23,158 nucleotides of DNA from Chloroflexota bacterium (GCA_022563275.1 JADFNR010000051.1:1-23158); one strand, 5' to 3'; counted from the first letter of the stretch, positions 6,952 through 14,352 are shown. Notes: a model not told the origin generated them from the sequence alone. Made by a program: numbers and translations.

Positions 6952-8004
6952 TCACACAACTGCCGGGGGAAAGGGGCGGCTGGGGATCTCGCGGCGCAGC
7001 GCCGGGGCGATGTCTGTCTGGAACAACTCCAGCGTTGCACGGTGCTGCTCAGGGGTCAGGCCGGCCCCGTCGGCGTTTAAGGCGAGCACCTCGTGCCCCA
7101 ACTGCTCGTGATACCGGAGCACCTTGTCAATGATCTGTTGCGGGCTGCCGATCAATGCCGAACTGCGCTCGATGGCATCCTCCAGCGAGTGAAACACCGG
7201 CGGAACACCCTGCCTCTTAAACGCCGCCTGCCTGGCCTCAAAGACTGGGCGGTACGTGGAGATGGCGTCCTGTGATTTGTTGGCGGCATAGTATCCGGCT
7301 GTGCCCGCTCCAACCAACGCGTCCCCCGGGTCGCGGCCGTGGTGTTCCCAGCGTTCCCGGTAGTAGCGGACCAGTTTGGCGTAAGGCTCAATGGGATTGG
7401 TGACGTTCGCCGAGAATAGCGGGTCTCCCCACTTGGCGGCCAGGTCCACCGACGCCTCGCTGGTGGCGCTGCCGTGCCAAACGCGGATCGGTTGCTGCAA
7501 CGGGCGGGGCCAGGTTTCTGCTTCATCCAACGACGGGCGGAACTGGCCGGACCAGGTCACCTTGTCCTCCCGCCACAACCGGCGGAATAGCTCGTAGCCC
7601 TCGCGGTTGCGCTCCCATTGGTCCGCTTCGGTGACATGGAATAGCTGGGCCTGGGCGGCCCCGTTTCCCTTGCCGATCATCAGGTCCAGCCGGCCCCCGC
7701 TGAGGTGGTCGAGCGTGGAGTAGTCCTCGAACGCCCGTACCGGGTCCAGCAGGCTCAATGTGGTCACCGTGGTGAATAATCTGATCGTAGACGTCCGTGC
7801 CGCGATGTGACCCAGGATGACCGGCGGCGACGAAGAGAGGAAAGGCCGCTCATGCCGCTCTCCGACGCCGTACCCGTCGAAGCCCAACTCCTCCGCGAGG
7901 ACCGCTTTGTCCACCACCGCTCGCAAACGTTCCGTGGTGGAGGGCTGGATTCCGGTGACGGGGTCCGGGGCGTACGGGATGAGGGTCATGGCCAGGAACT
8001 TCAT
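6952..8004 (-). CDS. LLM-class flavin-dependent oxidoreductase (bacterial luciferase-like)
   Basis: A 350-residue protein with the luciferase-like monooxygenase TIM barrel, which uses reduced flavin (FMN or F420) delivered by a partner. Family features seen in order: an N-terminal strand M-K-F-L-A-M-T-L, the A-E-E-L-G-F-D-G-Y-G-V-G-E-R-H segment, the turn L-L-D-P-V-R-A-F-E-D-Y-S-T-L-D-H-L-S-G-G-R-L-D-L-M-I-G-K-G-N, and near the C-terminus I-G-S-P-Q-Q-I-I-D-K-V-L-R-Y-H. The G-E-R-H and L-S-G-G-R signatures are typical of this superfamily. The start is supported by GGGGAGG seven bases before the ATG. No flavin reductase is adjacent and the substrate is unknown. Chloroflexota of the SAR202 type are known to hold many such enzymes, which is only weak taxonomic support. 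Confidence 0.92.
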   Translation of the reverse strand: MKFLAMTLIPYAPDPVTGIQPSTTERLRAVVDKAVLAEELGFDGYGVGERHERPFLSSSPPVILGHIAARTSTIRLFTTVTTLSLLDPVRAFEDYSTLDHLSGGRLDLMIGKGNGAAQAQLFHVTEADQWERNREGYELFRRLWREDKVTWSGQFRPSLDEAETWPRPLQQPIRVWHGSATSEASVDLAAKWGDPLFSANVTNPIEPYAKLVRYYRERWEHHGRDPGDALVGAGTAGYYAANKSQDAISTYRPVFEARQAAFKRQGVPPVFHSLEDAIERSSALIGSPQQIIDKVLRYHEQLGHEVLALNADGAGLTPEQHRATLELFQTDIAPALRREIPSRPFPPAVV

Positions 8005-8405
8005 GCGGGGCCTCCCCTAGATCTTGGTCGAATATTATCCAACGCTGGTTACGGTGCGGCCGGACTATCTGGAATCGGCGAAGCGAAGAACCTAAGGCTA
8101 GGTGACCGGTAACATAAAATCAAGGAAAGATCATGCGTGCACCGTACACCGCTTTTGTGAACGGTGTTGGAAACAATCGGGATGACACCGGCGGTTGGAT
8201 AGCCGGAGATTCGTAGCTTGGATTTCCCAATACCTTGGAAGGGTCAGGGGGTCGGACACTGCGGCAAGTTATGTACCCAGCAGTAACGGCGGGCCCGACA
8301 CAAAATCTACTTCATTACGGTACGTCTGATGGGGTCCGTCTTACATTTTGCGATGCGTAGGTTCCCGTTCAGATTTCAGTGAATCTCGCGCGATGTCATG
8401 ACGCG
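8005..8405. other. Gene-free intergenic stretch
   Basis: About 400 bases between the ATG of the monooxygenase gene and the terminator of the secreted-protein gene. Both neighbours are on the minus strand, so this should hold the monooxygenase promoter. I find no convincing -35/-10 pair; a GATAAT-like element lies about 25 bases upstream of the ATG without a matching -35. Weak inverted repeats are seen (CACCGT at 8140 with ACGGTG at 8161; AGATT/AATCT near 8371-8386). No tRNA, riboswitch or credible small gene is seen. Confidence 0.5.
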
Positions 8406-8434
8406 AAAAGAGGGTGGCGTTATGCCACCCTCTT
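8406..8434 (-). terminator. Rho-independent terminator of the secreted-protein gene
   Basis: An 11-bp perfect stem (AAGAGGGTGGC / GCCACCCTCTT) with a 5-base loop, running into a T-run on the minus strand. It lies 35 bases after the stop codon of the secreted-protein gene and separates it from the monooxygenase gene. Confidence 0.88.
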
Positions 8435-8468
8435 ACGTTGATACTGAGGCGTCTGCCGCGGTATGACT

Positions 8469-9809
8469 TTATCGTTGGCGACCCAGGTCGGGGCCGCCTT
8501 GGCCGCTGGAGGCGCCCCGGTCCTGGCCGCCTTGGCCGTTGGAGCCGCCCCGGTCTTGGCCGCCTTGGCCGCTGGAGCTACCCCGGTCCGGGCCGCCTTG
8601 TCTACCCAGGATGGTTGGCGGTCCCGCATTAGCCCTAGCGTCCGCCGCTTTAGTCCTAGCTTCAGTCGCTCTAGCCTTCGCCTGGGCACGGCCATTATTG
8701 GCCCTTTCTAGACCGCTCAACATGCCAGCGACGGCTTGAGGAGGCAATTTCTTGTTCTGGCTCGCCCGCTCGATGATCTTTGCATGTTTGGCGGCATGGG
8801 CTTCCAGTTTTGCCGCCAGATCAGCAACACGCTGGGCCCGGCGGTCTGCTACATCAGAGGGCACCTGTCCGGGATCGCTGGTCAGGTCTTCAAGGAACCC
8901 CTCCAGGCGCTGGCGCACTTCCTGGGCCCGGACAAGGCCTCTGATCACAGGGGGGCCGTCTTCTTCATCGCCGTCATCGTCACCGCCCCTTCCTTGGAAG
9001 GCGGTCACGAGGTCTCCTACTTCGGGCGGTTGGCCCTTGGAAACGAGCCGCACCACTTTTGTGGAGCCATCGGGGCGCATGATGCTCATGGTCCGGACAC
9101 CGTTCTCATCCGTTGTGATGCTCACCACCGCCCCGAAGATGGGCGCTTTCGGGGTGGGTCTGACTATGACCTGCCGGGCTATCGTGACCAGTTCACCCGA
9201 ACCCGGGTCCACGAACTCTACTAGTACCGCCACCCGGTCCCCGTCCTCGGGGATCCCCGCGGGCCGGCCCGGTCTCCGGGTAATGGACTCAAGATCTACA
9301 GCGAGAAACTGTATCTCGTCACCTTTTTTCGTTGTGACGATAAACGTTCCCGCACCAGTGACCGCGCCGGTCACGGCGGTGAAAATACCAACGTACCCTT
9401 TGCGGGTCCCTGCCACTTTCACGTTTTGAACATCACCCTCGGACCCCACGACTTCCAGTTTCCCTTTCACCGGCTGAAGCGTGAAGTTTGCCGAGGCTTC
9501 CTCGGTGTCTGAAACCACAACCCCAACGTCCTCGCTTTCGTACTCATCAGCAGACGCTACGATTATCTGCTCCCCTACGGGCACGTCATCAATGGTGTAT
9601 TCGCCGAAGGGATCGGTATTCGCTGAGAGGACTGGGTCTGAATCTTCTACTTCCACCAACGCGCCTTCGATCGGAACTCCGTTCGTTGCGTCCAATACTT
9701 CGCCGCTGACTGAGTCCAAGACTGGGTCGGTCTCTTCCGCCGAAACAAGTCCGGCGGTTAGCATCAGGCCTGCGATCAGCAGCATGATTATTCCGATTTT
9801 TATCTTCAC
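8469..9809 (-). CDS. Secreted protein with CarboxypepD_reg-like domain and Gly-rich repeat tail
   Basis: A 446-residue exported protein of unknown function. Residues 1-24 are a signal peptide with a likely cleavage after V-S-A. Residues about 33-111 look like a carboxypeptidase-regulatory/Cna-B-type beta-sandwich (S-G-E-V-L-D-A-T-N-G-V-P-I-E-G-A ... D-P-F-G-E-Y-T-I-D-D-V-P-V-G). Next is a beta-rich region with repeated G-D-R-V-A-V-L-V and G-D-L-V-T-A motifs resembling DUF5666-type modules, an acidic loop (about 276-284), a charged Ala-rich helical region (about 290-395), and a Gly/Gln/Asp/Arg tail built from an 11-residue repeat. The open frame reaches an ATG at 9911, but GGGAGG before the GTG at 9809 and the signal peptide fix the start. 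It lies downstream of the sigma factor cluster but behind a terminator, so it may be partly separate. Confidence 0.85.
   Translation of the reverse strand: MKIKIGIIMLLIAGLMLTAGLVSAEETDPVLDSVSGEVLDATNGVPIEGALVEVEDSDPVLSANTDPFGEYTIDDVPVGEQIIVASADEYESEDVGVVVSDTEEASANFTLQPVKGKLEVVGSEGDVQNVKVAGTRKGYVGIFTAVTGAVTGAGTFIVTTKKGDEIQFLAVDLESITRRPGRPAGIPEDGDRVAVLVEFVDPGSGELVTIARQVIVRPTPKAPIFGAVVSITTDENGVRTMSIMRPDGSTKVVRLVSKGQPPEVGDLVTAFQGRGGDDDGDEEDGPPVIRGLVRAQEVRQRLEGFLEDLTSDPGQVPSDVADRRAQRVADLAAKLEAHAAKHAKIIERASQNKKLPPQAVAGMLSGLERANNGRAQAKARATEARTKAADARANAGPPTILGRQGGPDRGSSSGQGGQDRGGSNGQGGQDRGASSGQGGPDLGRQR
8486..8600. repeat. 33-bp tandem repeat encoding the Gly-rich tail
   Basis: Repeat units begin at 8486, 8519, 8552 and 8585, exactly 33 bases apart; the last is partial. 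They encode 11-residue units of the type G-Q-G-G-Q-D-R-G-G-S-N at the C-terminus of the secreted protein. Most differences between units are single substitutions. Confidence 0.88.
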
Positions 9810-9816
9810 GGTCCTG

Positions 9817-9822
9817 CCTCCC
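9817..9822 (-). promoter_or_regulatory. Shine-Dalgarno site that fixes the secreted-protein start
   Basis: Minus-strand GGGAGG lies 7 bases before the GTG at 9809. It shows that the in-frame ATG at 9911, which overlaps the upstream stop codon, is not the start. Confidence 0.75.
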
Positions 9823-9875
9823 GGGAATGGTCTTGCTCTTATAACAACCCGCAGCGGCGCGAAGTTAGCACTTGC

Positions 9876-9902
9876 AAAAAACCCCGTGGGAAAACCCATG
9901 GG
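9876..9902 (-). terminator. Probable terminator after the Ig-like lipoprotein gene
   Basis: On the minus strand CCCATGGG, a TTTT loop and CCCACGGGG can form a stem with one mismatch, followed by six T. It starts six bases after the lipoprotein stop codon. The same bases form short near-repeats of the type TGGGAAAACCCA. Because the stem is short and imperfect, read-through into the secreted-protein gene is possible. Confidence 0.6.
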
Positions 9903-9907
9903 AAAAC

Positions 9908-10675
9908 TCATGGGATGTAGAACACCGCTACGGTCTGGAACCGGACGCTCCCATCGATGTCGGTGGCCAACACTTCGATGAAGTTCCCTCCCTCCTCCAG
10001 GGTGACAGTGGTGGAGAAGATTCCCAGGCTGTTGATGTCTACCGGAATCCCATTCACTCCCACCACCGCTTCTGGCCTGGTGCCGCCGGTAACCGGTATG
10101 TCTGGGTCCGACACCACCAGTCCATCTGGAGGATAAAACAAGGTGAACGGCAGCCCTGCCGCGGTGGATATAAAGAAGACCACCGCCTCTTGAAATGCGG
10201 TCTCACCGGATAGGTTCGTAGCTACCACTTCGATCAGATTGACCCCCATTTCTAGGTCGAGGTCGAGTTGGAAGCTCCCATCCGCGGAGACTTCCACGGG
10301 GATCCCGTTGACGGCTACGGCCGCATCGACGCTGGTTATGCCCATAACCCTGATGGCATCGACCTCGACACCGGCGCCATCTTCGGGGGCGATCAACTCC
10401 AATGTGGGGGGTAAACCGGGGGATGCCGTGGGTTCCGTTGTGGGGTCAGGAATCGAACCCAGGGTTGGCGGCGGCGTTGGAACAGGAGTTGATACCTGAG
10501 TTGGGGGGACTGTCTGGGTGGCTGAAACGGTCGGGTCCGGTCCTGCCGTCGGTGGTATTACCGGGCTCGCACTCGGACTCTCTCCGCCGCACGCAGCCAG
10601 GACCAACATTAAGATCAGGATAACTCCTATCATAGACACGCCCGGCAGAGAGCGGGCGGCTGGTTTGCGTTCCAA
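9908..10675 (-). CDS. Lipoprotein with two Ig-like (glucodextranase-B-type) repeats
   Basis: A 255-residue lipid-anchored surface protein. Residues 1-28 are a signal peptide with Arg/Lys n-region and lipobox L-A-A-C (Cys29). A Pro/Thr/Ser-rich linker runs from 30 to about 90. Two homologous beta-sandwich modules follow (about 91-169 and 177-255). Each opens with P-x-D-G and contains V-N-G-I-P-V, a G-x-F segment and a G-x-N-x-I-E-V-x-A-T core, the pattern of glucodextranase domain B-type Ig-like repeats. There is no catalytic domain. The frame is open up to 10897, but that would overlap the DUF5667 gene by 161 bases; the TTG at 10675 with CGGAGG seven bases upstream gives a proper lipoprotein. 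It is the third gene of the sigma factor cluster, which suggests a role at the cell surface. Confidence 0.87.
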   Translation of the reverse strand: MERKPAARSLPGVSMIGVILILMLVLAACGGESPSASPVIPPTAGPDPTVSATQTVPPTQVSTPVPTPPPTLGSIPDPTTEPTASPGLPPTLELIAPEDGAGVEVDAIRVMGITSVDAAVAVNGIPVEVSADGSFQLDLDLEMGVNLIEVVATNLSGETAFQEAVVFFISTAAGLPFTLFYPPDGLVVSDPDIPVTGGTRPEAVVGVNGIPVDINSLGIFSTTVTLEEGGNFIEVLATDIDGSVRFQTVAVFYIP

Positions 10676-10682
10676 GAAGATT

Positions 10683-10688
10683 CCTCCG
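10683..10688 (-). promoter_or_regulatory. Shine-Dalgarno site that fixes the lipoprotein start
   Basis: Minus-strand CGGAGG lies 7 bases before the TTG at 10675. This excludes the much longer reading back to 10897. Confidence 0.7.
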
Positions 10689-10736
10689 TTGAATGTTGAT
10701 GTGGACTTGCCGGTCAATTCGATCGCCTCGGCCTTT

Positions 10737-11555
10737 TTAATCACTGGAACCGGAATACCCCGCCGCTTCCAGGGCGGAGTCCACTCTTTCCCGTGCGAGT
10801 TGAATCGCCTTGAGGGCGTTATCGAGGTCTGGGCGGGCTGCCGCGGGCACTTCTTCAAGAGCTTTCTCCAAAGAGCCTCCAGCGGTCCCTTGCTCACTCA
10901 TTGATTTTTGCAGCGCCGTCACGAAGCCCACATCTACCTCCCCGGCCACGCGTCCAGCCAGCTTGTTCTCGACCACGATATTAAGAGCCGCTAAGTGACC
11001 CTCCATCCGTGCCAACGCATCCGATAGGGCATCGAGGTCAGCCTGCTGCTGGGCCGCGATCTTCTTAACTTCTTCCACCCTTTTCTTAACAAGGCTGGTG
11101 TACATCTCAACTTTGGCCTCGGGAGACCGGGCAAACCAAAGCTGCACCGACTCCCGGAACTCTTTGACCGGGTACAGCACGTCCCCTGGCACTGCGTTCG
11201 CCGCAGCGGTATCGGTTCCCAGGCCACCAAGCGCCAACACTAGCACCAACGATGCAGCCACGAAAGCCCATCTGGGAAAGAGCGCCAATCTGGGCAGCAG
11301 TGAAGGGATGCGCCAATCCCATTGTTTTGGTTGGCGCCGGCGGTCCCACTCGGCTAACACCCGGCCTCTGATACGGGTCCGGGCTGCAATGGGCATGTCT
11401 CCGGTTAGACCTGTTCGGACTGAGAGGGCGTTGCGCAAGACCGGCTCTAACTCCGCGGCCTCTTCCGGGTACCGCTCCAGGCATTCTTCCAGCGACCGGC
11501 CATTCCGCAGCAGTTCTAGGCACTCTTGAACGATGTCTTGTGTACTAATTTCCAT
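10737..11555 (-). CDS. DUF5667 membrane protein, possible anti-sigma partner
   Basis: A 272-residue single-pass membrane protein. The N-terminal 1-60 (E-C-L-E-L-L-R-N-G-R-S-L-E-E-C-L-E-R-Y-P) is a small helical region typical of proteins encoded next to ECF sigma factors. A basic stretch follows, then a transmembrane helix (about 97-114). The outer part starts with A-N-A-V-P-G-D-V-L-Y-P-V-K-E-F-R-E, the DUF5667 signature, and continues as a long helical, coiled-coil-prone domain. Its start overlaps the sigma factor's last 11 bases, so the two are almost certainly co-translated. By position and topology it could be the anti-sigma factor, with the N-terminus inside binding sigma and the outer domain sensing; no classical zinc-binding anti-sigma motif is present, so this is inference. 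Confidence 0.86.
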   Translation of the reverse strand: MEISTQDIVQECLELLRNGRSLEECLERYPEEAAELEPVLRNALSVRTGLTGDMPIAARTRIRGRVLAEWDRRRQPKQWDWRIPSLLPRLALFPRWAFVAASLVLVLALGGLGTDTAAANAVPGDVLYPVKEFRESVQLWFARSPEAKVEMYTSLVKKRVEEVKKIAAQQQADLDALSDALARMEGHLAALNIVVENKLAGRVAGEVDVGFVTALQKSMSEQGTAGGSLEKALEEVPAAARPDLDNALKAIQLARERVDSALEAAGYSGSSD

Positions 11556-12108
11556 GGCTAACCGCCTCTTGCTGACCCCAGACTCTGCGCAGGGCCCTCA
11601 GTGCGCTGAATTGCAGAAACTTCACCGCGCCTTCCTTGCGTTTCATAACCTTGGCCACCTCCGCGATGGAAAGGTCGGCGGCGAATCGAAGGTTGAGCAC
11701 CTGTTGTTGCAGGTCGGTGAGGTCCCCCAAGGCCTGGACCACCTCTCCGAACCCGACATGGCCGAGGACTTCTTCCTCGGGACCATCGTAAGCGGCCATC
11801 GACTCCATCAAGACTGTCTCTTTGCGCCGTGCCCTCTTCTTCAGGTGATTGACCGCCTGGTTGTGGGCGATACGAAACAGCCAGGCGATAAGCGGGGTCC
11901 CCCTTGGTCTGTACGAGGGCAGGGATTTCATCGCTTGTATGAAGACCTCTGCCGTGATGTCCTCTGCGTCGGCGGGTTCGCCCAGCCGGCCCATCAGGTA
12001 GCGGTAGACTCGCTCCACGTTCGCTTCATATAGTTGTGCGAAGGCGTCACGGTCTCCCCTTTGGGCGGAGAGGATCAGCGCTTCTTCATTGGGATTTTCT
12101 TCCGACAC
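11545..12108 (-). CDS. ECF-type RNA polymerase sigma factor
   Basis: A 187-residue sigma-70 family protein with only regions 2 and 4, i.e. an extracytoplasmic-function sigma factor. Region 2 spans about 20-90 (D-A-F-A-Q-L-Y-E-A-N-V-E-R-V-Y-R-Y-L, A-E-D-I-T-A-E-V-F-I-Q-A, W-L-F-R-I-A-H-N). Region 4 spans about 122-176 (L-T-D-L-Q-Q-Q-V-L-N-L-R-F and the helix-turn-helix L-S-I-A-E-V-A-K-V-M-K-R-K-E-G-A-V-K). I use the GTG at 12108, which gives M-S-E-E-N-P; the frame extends to another GTG at 12204, but those 32 residues are hydrophobic and unlike the family. The ribosome site is weak. It heads a cluster with the overlapping DUF5667 gene and the Ig-like lipoprotein. An inverted repeat lies in its leader. 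Confidence 0.92.
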   Translation of the reverse strand: MSEENPNEEALILSAQRGDRDAFAQLYEANVERVYRYLMGRLGEPADAEDITAEVFIQAMKSLPSYRPRGTPLIAWLFRIAHNQAVNHLKKRARRKETVLMESMAAYDGPEEEVLGHVGFGEVVQALGDLTDLQQQVLNLRFAADLSIAEVAKVMKRKEGAVKFLQFSALRALRRVWGQQEAVSHGN

Positions 12109-12172
12109 AGGCGGGGCTCTCGTCCAGCTTTCTAGCTGCTTGATATAACAACTTGGGACAAAAAAGGATAGC

Positions 12173-12190
12173 AGCAGTTTAAGAACTGCT
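12173..12190. promoter_or_regulatory. Inverted repeat upstream of the ECF sigma gene
   Basis: A perfect 7-bp inverted repeat AGCAGTT-TAAG-AACTGCT, about 65 bases upstream of the chosen sigma start. On the minus strand it is followed after 6 bases by TTTTTT, so it could be an operator or a weak attenuator-like hairpin. Function is not established. Confidence 0.45.
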
Positions 12191-12275
12191 AAAGGCGGCA
12201 ACACCCAACACAGCTTATCTGGCCGATGTCGAAGATAGCGCTGCGAGGCTCGCGAAAATAGCGGGGGCCCGCCGT

Positions 12276-12296
12276 GCTACGGGCTGCTGACAGTTA
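12276..12296. repeat. Copy 2 of the 21-bp dispersed repeat
   Basis: Exact 21-base match to 6916-6936, same orientation. On the minus strand it is again followed by GCCCG / CGGGC arms, here with an 8-base loop. It covers the last six codons of the metallo-hydrolase gene and most of its TAG stop. Confidence 0.8.
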
Positions 12297-13101
12297 TCTG
12301 ATGGAGGTCTGTGGCGGCGCTGGTGGGGCCTTCGTAGTGTTTCTGCGCGTCGTCGAGGAGGGGTTGGGGGTTGGCGTCAAACTCAGAGTCAATATGGGTT
12401 AGGATCAGTTCGGCGACCCCTGCCTCAGCGGCGGCCCGGCCTGCGTCGCCGGCGGTCGAGTGGCCGTGGGCGTCTGCGTACTCGCTTTCCCCGTCCGTCC
12501 GGAACGCTTCGTGTATCAGCAGCCGTGCGCCCTGGGACGCCTTGACCAACTCCGGGCTGAAGCGTGTGTCCCCCGAGAAAACCACCGACATACCCCCGGA
12601 GTCCACCCGCCAGCCCACTGCGCCGGCGATGTGGTCGGCGGGGAAACAGGAAGCAGTGGTGGTGGGCCCTAGGCTGATCTCCTGACCCGGCTTCACGACG
12701 TGCCAGCGTAAAACCTGACGCCCGTCGGAGTTCTTGGCCCCCTCCCCGTCTACCTCGGAGACGTTCAGGTGGTTGGCGGTGCACATCTTCTGCGCCCACT
12801 CCAGTGATTCCTCGGTGAGGTAGACGTCCAATGGCGGGGCGTCCTGCCTTGCCAGAGCCCGGACGAACTGGACGAACAACAGGCCCGACATGTGGTCGGG
12901 GTGGTGGTGGGAGAGCAACACCGTGTCGAAACTCTCCACGGGAATGCCCAATATTGATCCGCCGCGGGCCACCGAGTTGCCGGAACTGGTGTCGATCAGG
13001 AGCCGGGTGCCGTCGTCACAGTCATAGACCATGGCGGTATGGGCACGGTTGGTCGAGGTGCCGGACCCCGTGCCAAGAAAGCTGATCTTCATTTCGGGCA
13101 T
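12277..13101 (-). CDS. MBL-fold metallo-hydrolase, ribonuclease Z-like
   Basis: A 274-residue metallo-beta-lactamase-fold hydrolase of the RNase Z/arylsulfatase-like branch. It starts with I-S-F-L-G-T-G-S-G-T-S, followed by the metal-binding H-H-H-P-D-H (65-70). Further metal-ligand regions are P-A-D-H-I (about 155), F-S-G-D-T-R (Asp bridging the two metals), H-E-A-F, and L-T-H-I near the C-terminus. Two zinc ions are expected. The exosite typical of true tRNase Z is not evident, so the substrate is open. The ATG at 13101 is supported by CCGGAG nine bases upstream. It follows the bicupin gene by 46 bases and may be in the same transcript. The C-terminal residues I-T-V-S-S-P and the stop derive from the dispersed repeat. 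Confidence 0.9.
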   Translation of the reverse strand: MPEMKISFLGTGSGTSTNRAHTAMVYDCDDGTRLLIDTSSGNSVARGGSILGIPVESFDTVLLSHHHPDHMSGLLFVQFVRALARQDAPPLDVYLTEESLEWAQKMCTANHLNVSEVDGEGAKNSDGRQVLRWHVVKPGQEISLGPTTTASCFPADHIAGAVGWRVDSGGMSVVFSGDTRFSPELVKASQGARLLIHEAFRTDGESEYADAHGHSTAGDAGRAAAEAGVAELILTHIDSEFDANPQPLLDDAQKHYEGPTSAATDLHQITVSSP

Positions 13102-13147
13102 CTGATCGTCTCCGGAAAACTTGAAGGCTGAAACAGCCTTTATTAAG

Positions 13148-14224
13148 CTACTGGTGGTCCTGGGGGTGGGCCTGCTCCCGGAGCAAACTCAGCGATTTTA
13201 GCACCGGGGTGTCGGTGAAGCTGAATAAGACCGCGGGCTCGGTGGACGAGGCATTAACGTGCTCGTGGTAGGTCCAACCGGGCACGCAGAACACGTCCTT
13301 GGGCTCCCAGTCCATCTTCTTGCCGTGGACCACCGAATGGCCCTGGCCCCGCACCACGTGATAGATGGTGCCATTGGTGTGCCGGTGGGCCTTGGTTGAC
13401 TCGCCGGGCCTTAGCATCTGAACGTGGCAGGCGATGGTCGGCATCACCGGTCCGCCGGTGTTGGGGTTAGTGTACTCCATGATCACGCCGTCGAAGGGGC
13501 TGCCGTCCACGTTGGGGGCCAGCCGCTGCAGCGCGGCCCAGGTCTGGTCCCAGGGATAGCGCATCAAGGGCGAATAGCTCTCTGAAGGTCTATCCTCCCA
13601 AGTGGGGCGCAAGGTGCCCACGCCGTATTTGGCCGTGGAAGAATCGATGGGCTCAGTCACCGGTTGCACGTCCTCTGGATAGGGCTCGAAAAAGACCGCC
13701 TCCAGCAGGTGGACCAACGGTATGTCCAGGCCGTCCAACCAGATGATTGGCTTGCCTGAGTCGTTGCCGTGGTCGTGCCAGGTCCAATTGGGGGTCAGTA
13801 TCAGGTCGCCGGGGGACATGGGGATGCGGTCCCCGTTGACCGTGGTGTACCCGCCGTCGCTATTGATGATGAAACGCAGGGCTGAAGGCGTGTGCCGGTG
13901 GGCCCTGGCGGCTTCCCCCGGCATCACGATCTGCAGGCCCGAGAACAGGCTGTTGGTGGTGGCGATCCGGTCCTTGATGCCGGGGTTAAGGAGCATCAAC
14001 ACCCGCCGCTCGGCGTCTGCGGTACCGATCAATTCCCCGGCGCGCAGGGCTTTGGGCTCCAGGTCCTTCCAGCGCCAGATGTAGGGTACGGCTTTGCTGG
14101 TGGGCTCGCTGATCAGGGCTGTTTCCTGTACCTGCCACAAAGGGGCCAGACTGAAGTCCTCCAGTTCACGGTAAAACTCGTCCAGGACTTCCGGGGTTGC
14201 CGCGGCGCTGGATTTTGAAAGCAT
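13148..14224 (-). CDS. Bicupin ring-cleavage dioxygenase-like (gentisate 1,2-dioxygenase family)
   Basis: A 358-residue protein with two cupin domains, the size and layout of gentisate/salicylate/1-hydroxy-2-naphthoate 1,2-dioxygenases. These non-haem Fe(II) enzymes open hydroxylated aromatic rings. Cupin 1 has H109-x-H111 (A-H-R-H-T) and H150/H152 (W-H-D-H). Cupin 2 repeats the same motifs as H280-x-H282 and H320/H322 (Y-H-E-H). Thus both domains look able to bind iron, whereas several family members use only the first. The start is secure (GGGAG seven bases before the ATG). A TTGACA-containing promoter lies just upstream. No fumarylpyruvate hydrolase or isomerase genes are adjacent, so the gentisate pathway is not demonstrated and the true substrate is uncertain. 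Confidence 0.86.
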   Translation of the reverse strand: MLSKSSAAATPEVLDEFYRELEDFSLAPLWQVQETALISEPTSKAVPYIWRWKDLEPKALRAGELIGTADAERRVLMLLNPGIKDRIATTNSLFSGLQIVMPGEAARAHRHTPSALRFIINSDGGYTTVNGDRIPMSPGDLILTPNWTWHDHGNDSGKPIIWLDGLDIPLVHLLEAVFFEPYPEDVQPVTEPIDSSTAKYGVGTLRPTWEDRPSESYSPLMRYPWDQTWAALQRLAPNVDGSPFDGVIMEYTNPNTGGPVMPTIACHVQMLRPGESTKAHRHTNGTIYHVVRGQGHSVVHGKKMDWEPKDVFCVPGWTYHEHVNASSTEPAVLFSFTDTPVLKSLSLLREQAHPQDHQ

Positions 14225-14288
14225 TGCTCTGCTCCCTGGGATGATTAGCTCGATTGGAGGGGCTCTGGGTTTCCAGTGGGTCTGGAGA

Positions 14289-14317
14289 ATCGTAATAACG
14301 GCCCAGAGCTATGTCAA
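14289..14317 (-). promoter_or_regulatory. Sigma-70-type promoter of the bicupin gene
   Basis: Minus-strand TTGACA (14312-14317), a 17-base spacer, and TACGAT (14289-14294, four of six matches to TATAAT), about 65 bases before the ATG. It sits in the 128-base gap after the translin gene, so the bicupin gene is probably transcribed separately from that operon. Confidence 0.6.
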
Positions 14318-14352
14318 TGTCATTTTCGTCTTTATTCGGGGATGTGCCGCCA

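Noticed and set aside
8486..8600. CRISPR-like array from regularly spaced repeats
   Set aside because: The repeats are contiguous 33-bp coding units with no spacers and keep a reading frame.
9810..9911. ATGA overlap between lipoprotein stop and a longer secreted-protein frame
   Set aside because: The upstream frame crosses a terminator-like hairpin and would bury the signal peptide; the GTG at 9809 has GGGAGG in front of it.
10676..10897. Longer N-terminus of the Ig-like lipoprotein
   Set aside because: It would overlap the DUF5667 gene by 161 bases and put about 74 residues before the lipoprotein signal; the TTG at 10675 has a good ribosome site.
12109..12204. Longer N-terminus of the ECF sigma factor with a hydrophobic leader
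   Set aside because: Not family-like, and it would cover the leader inverted repeat; the GTG at 12108 gives a normal sigma N-terminus.
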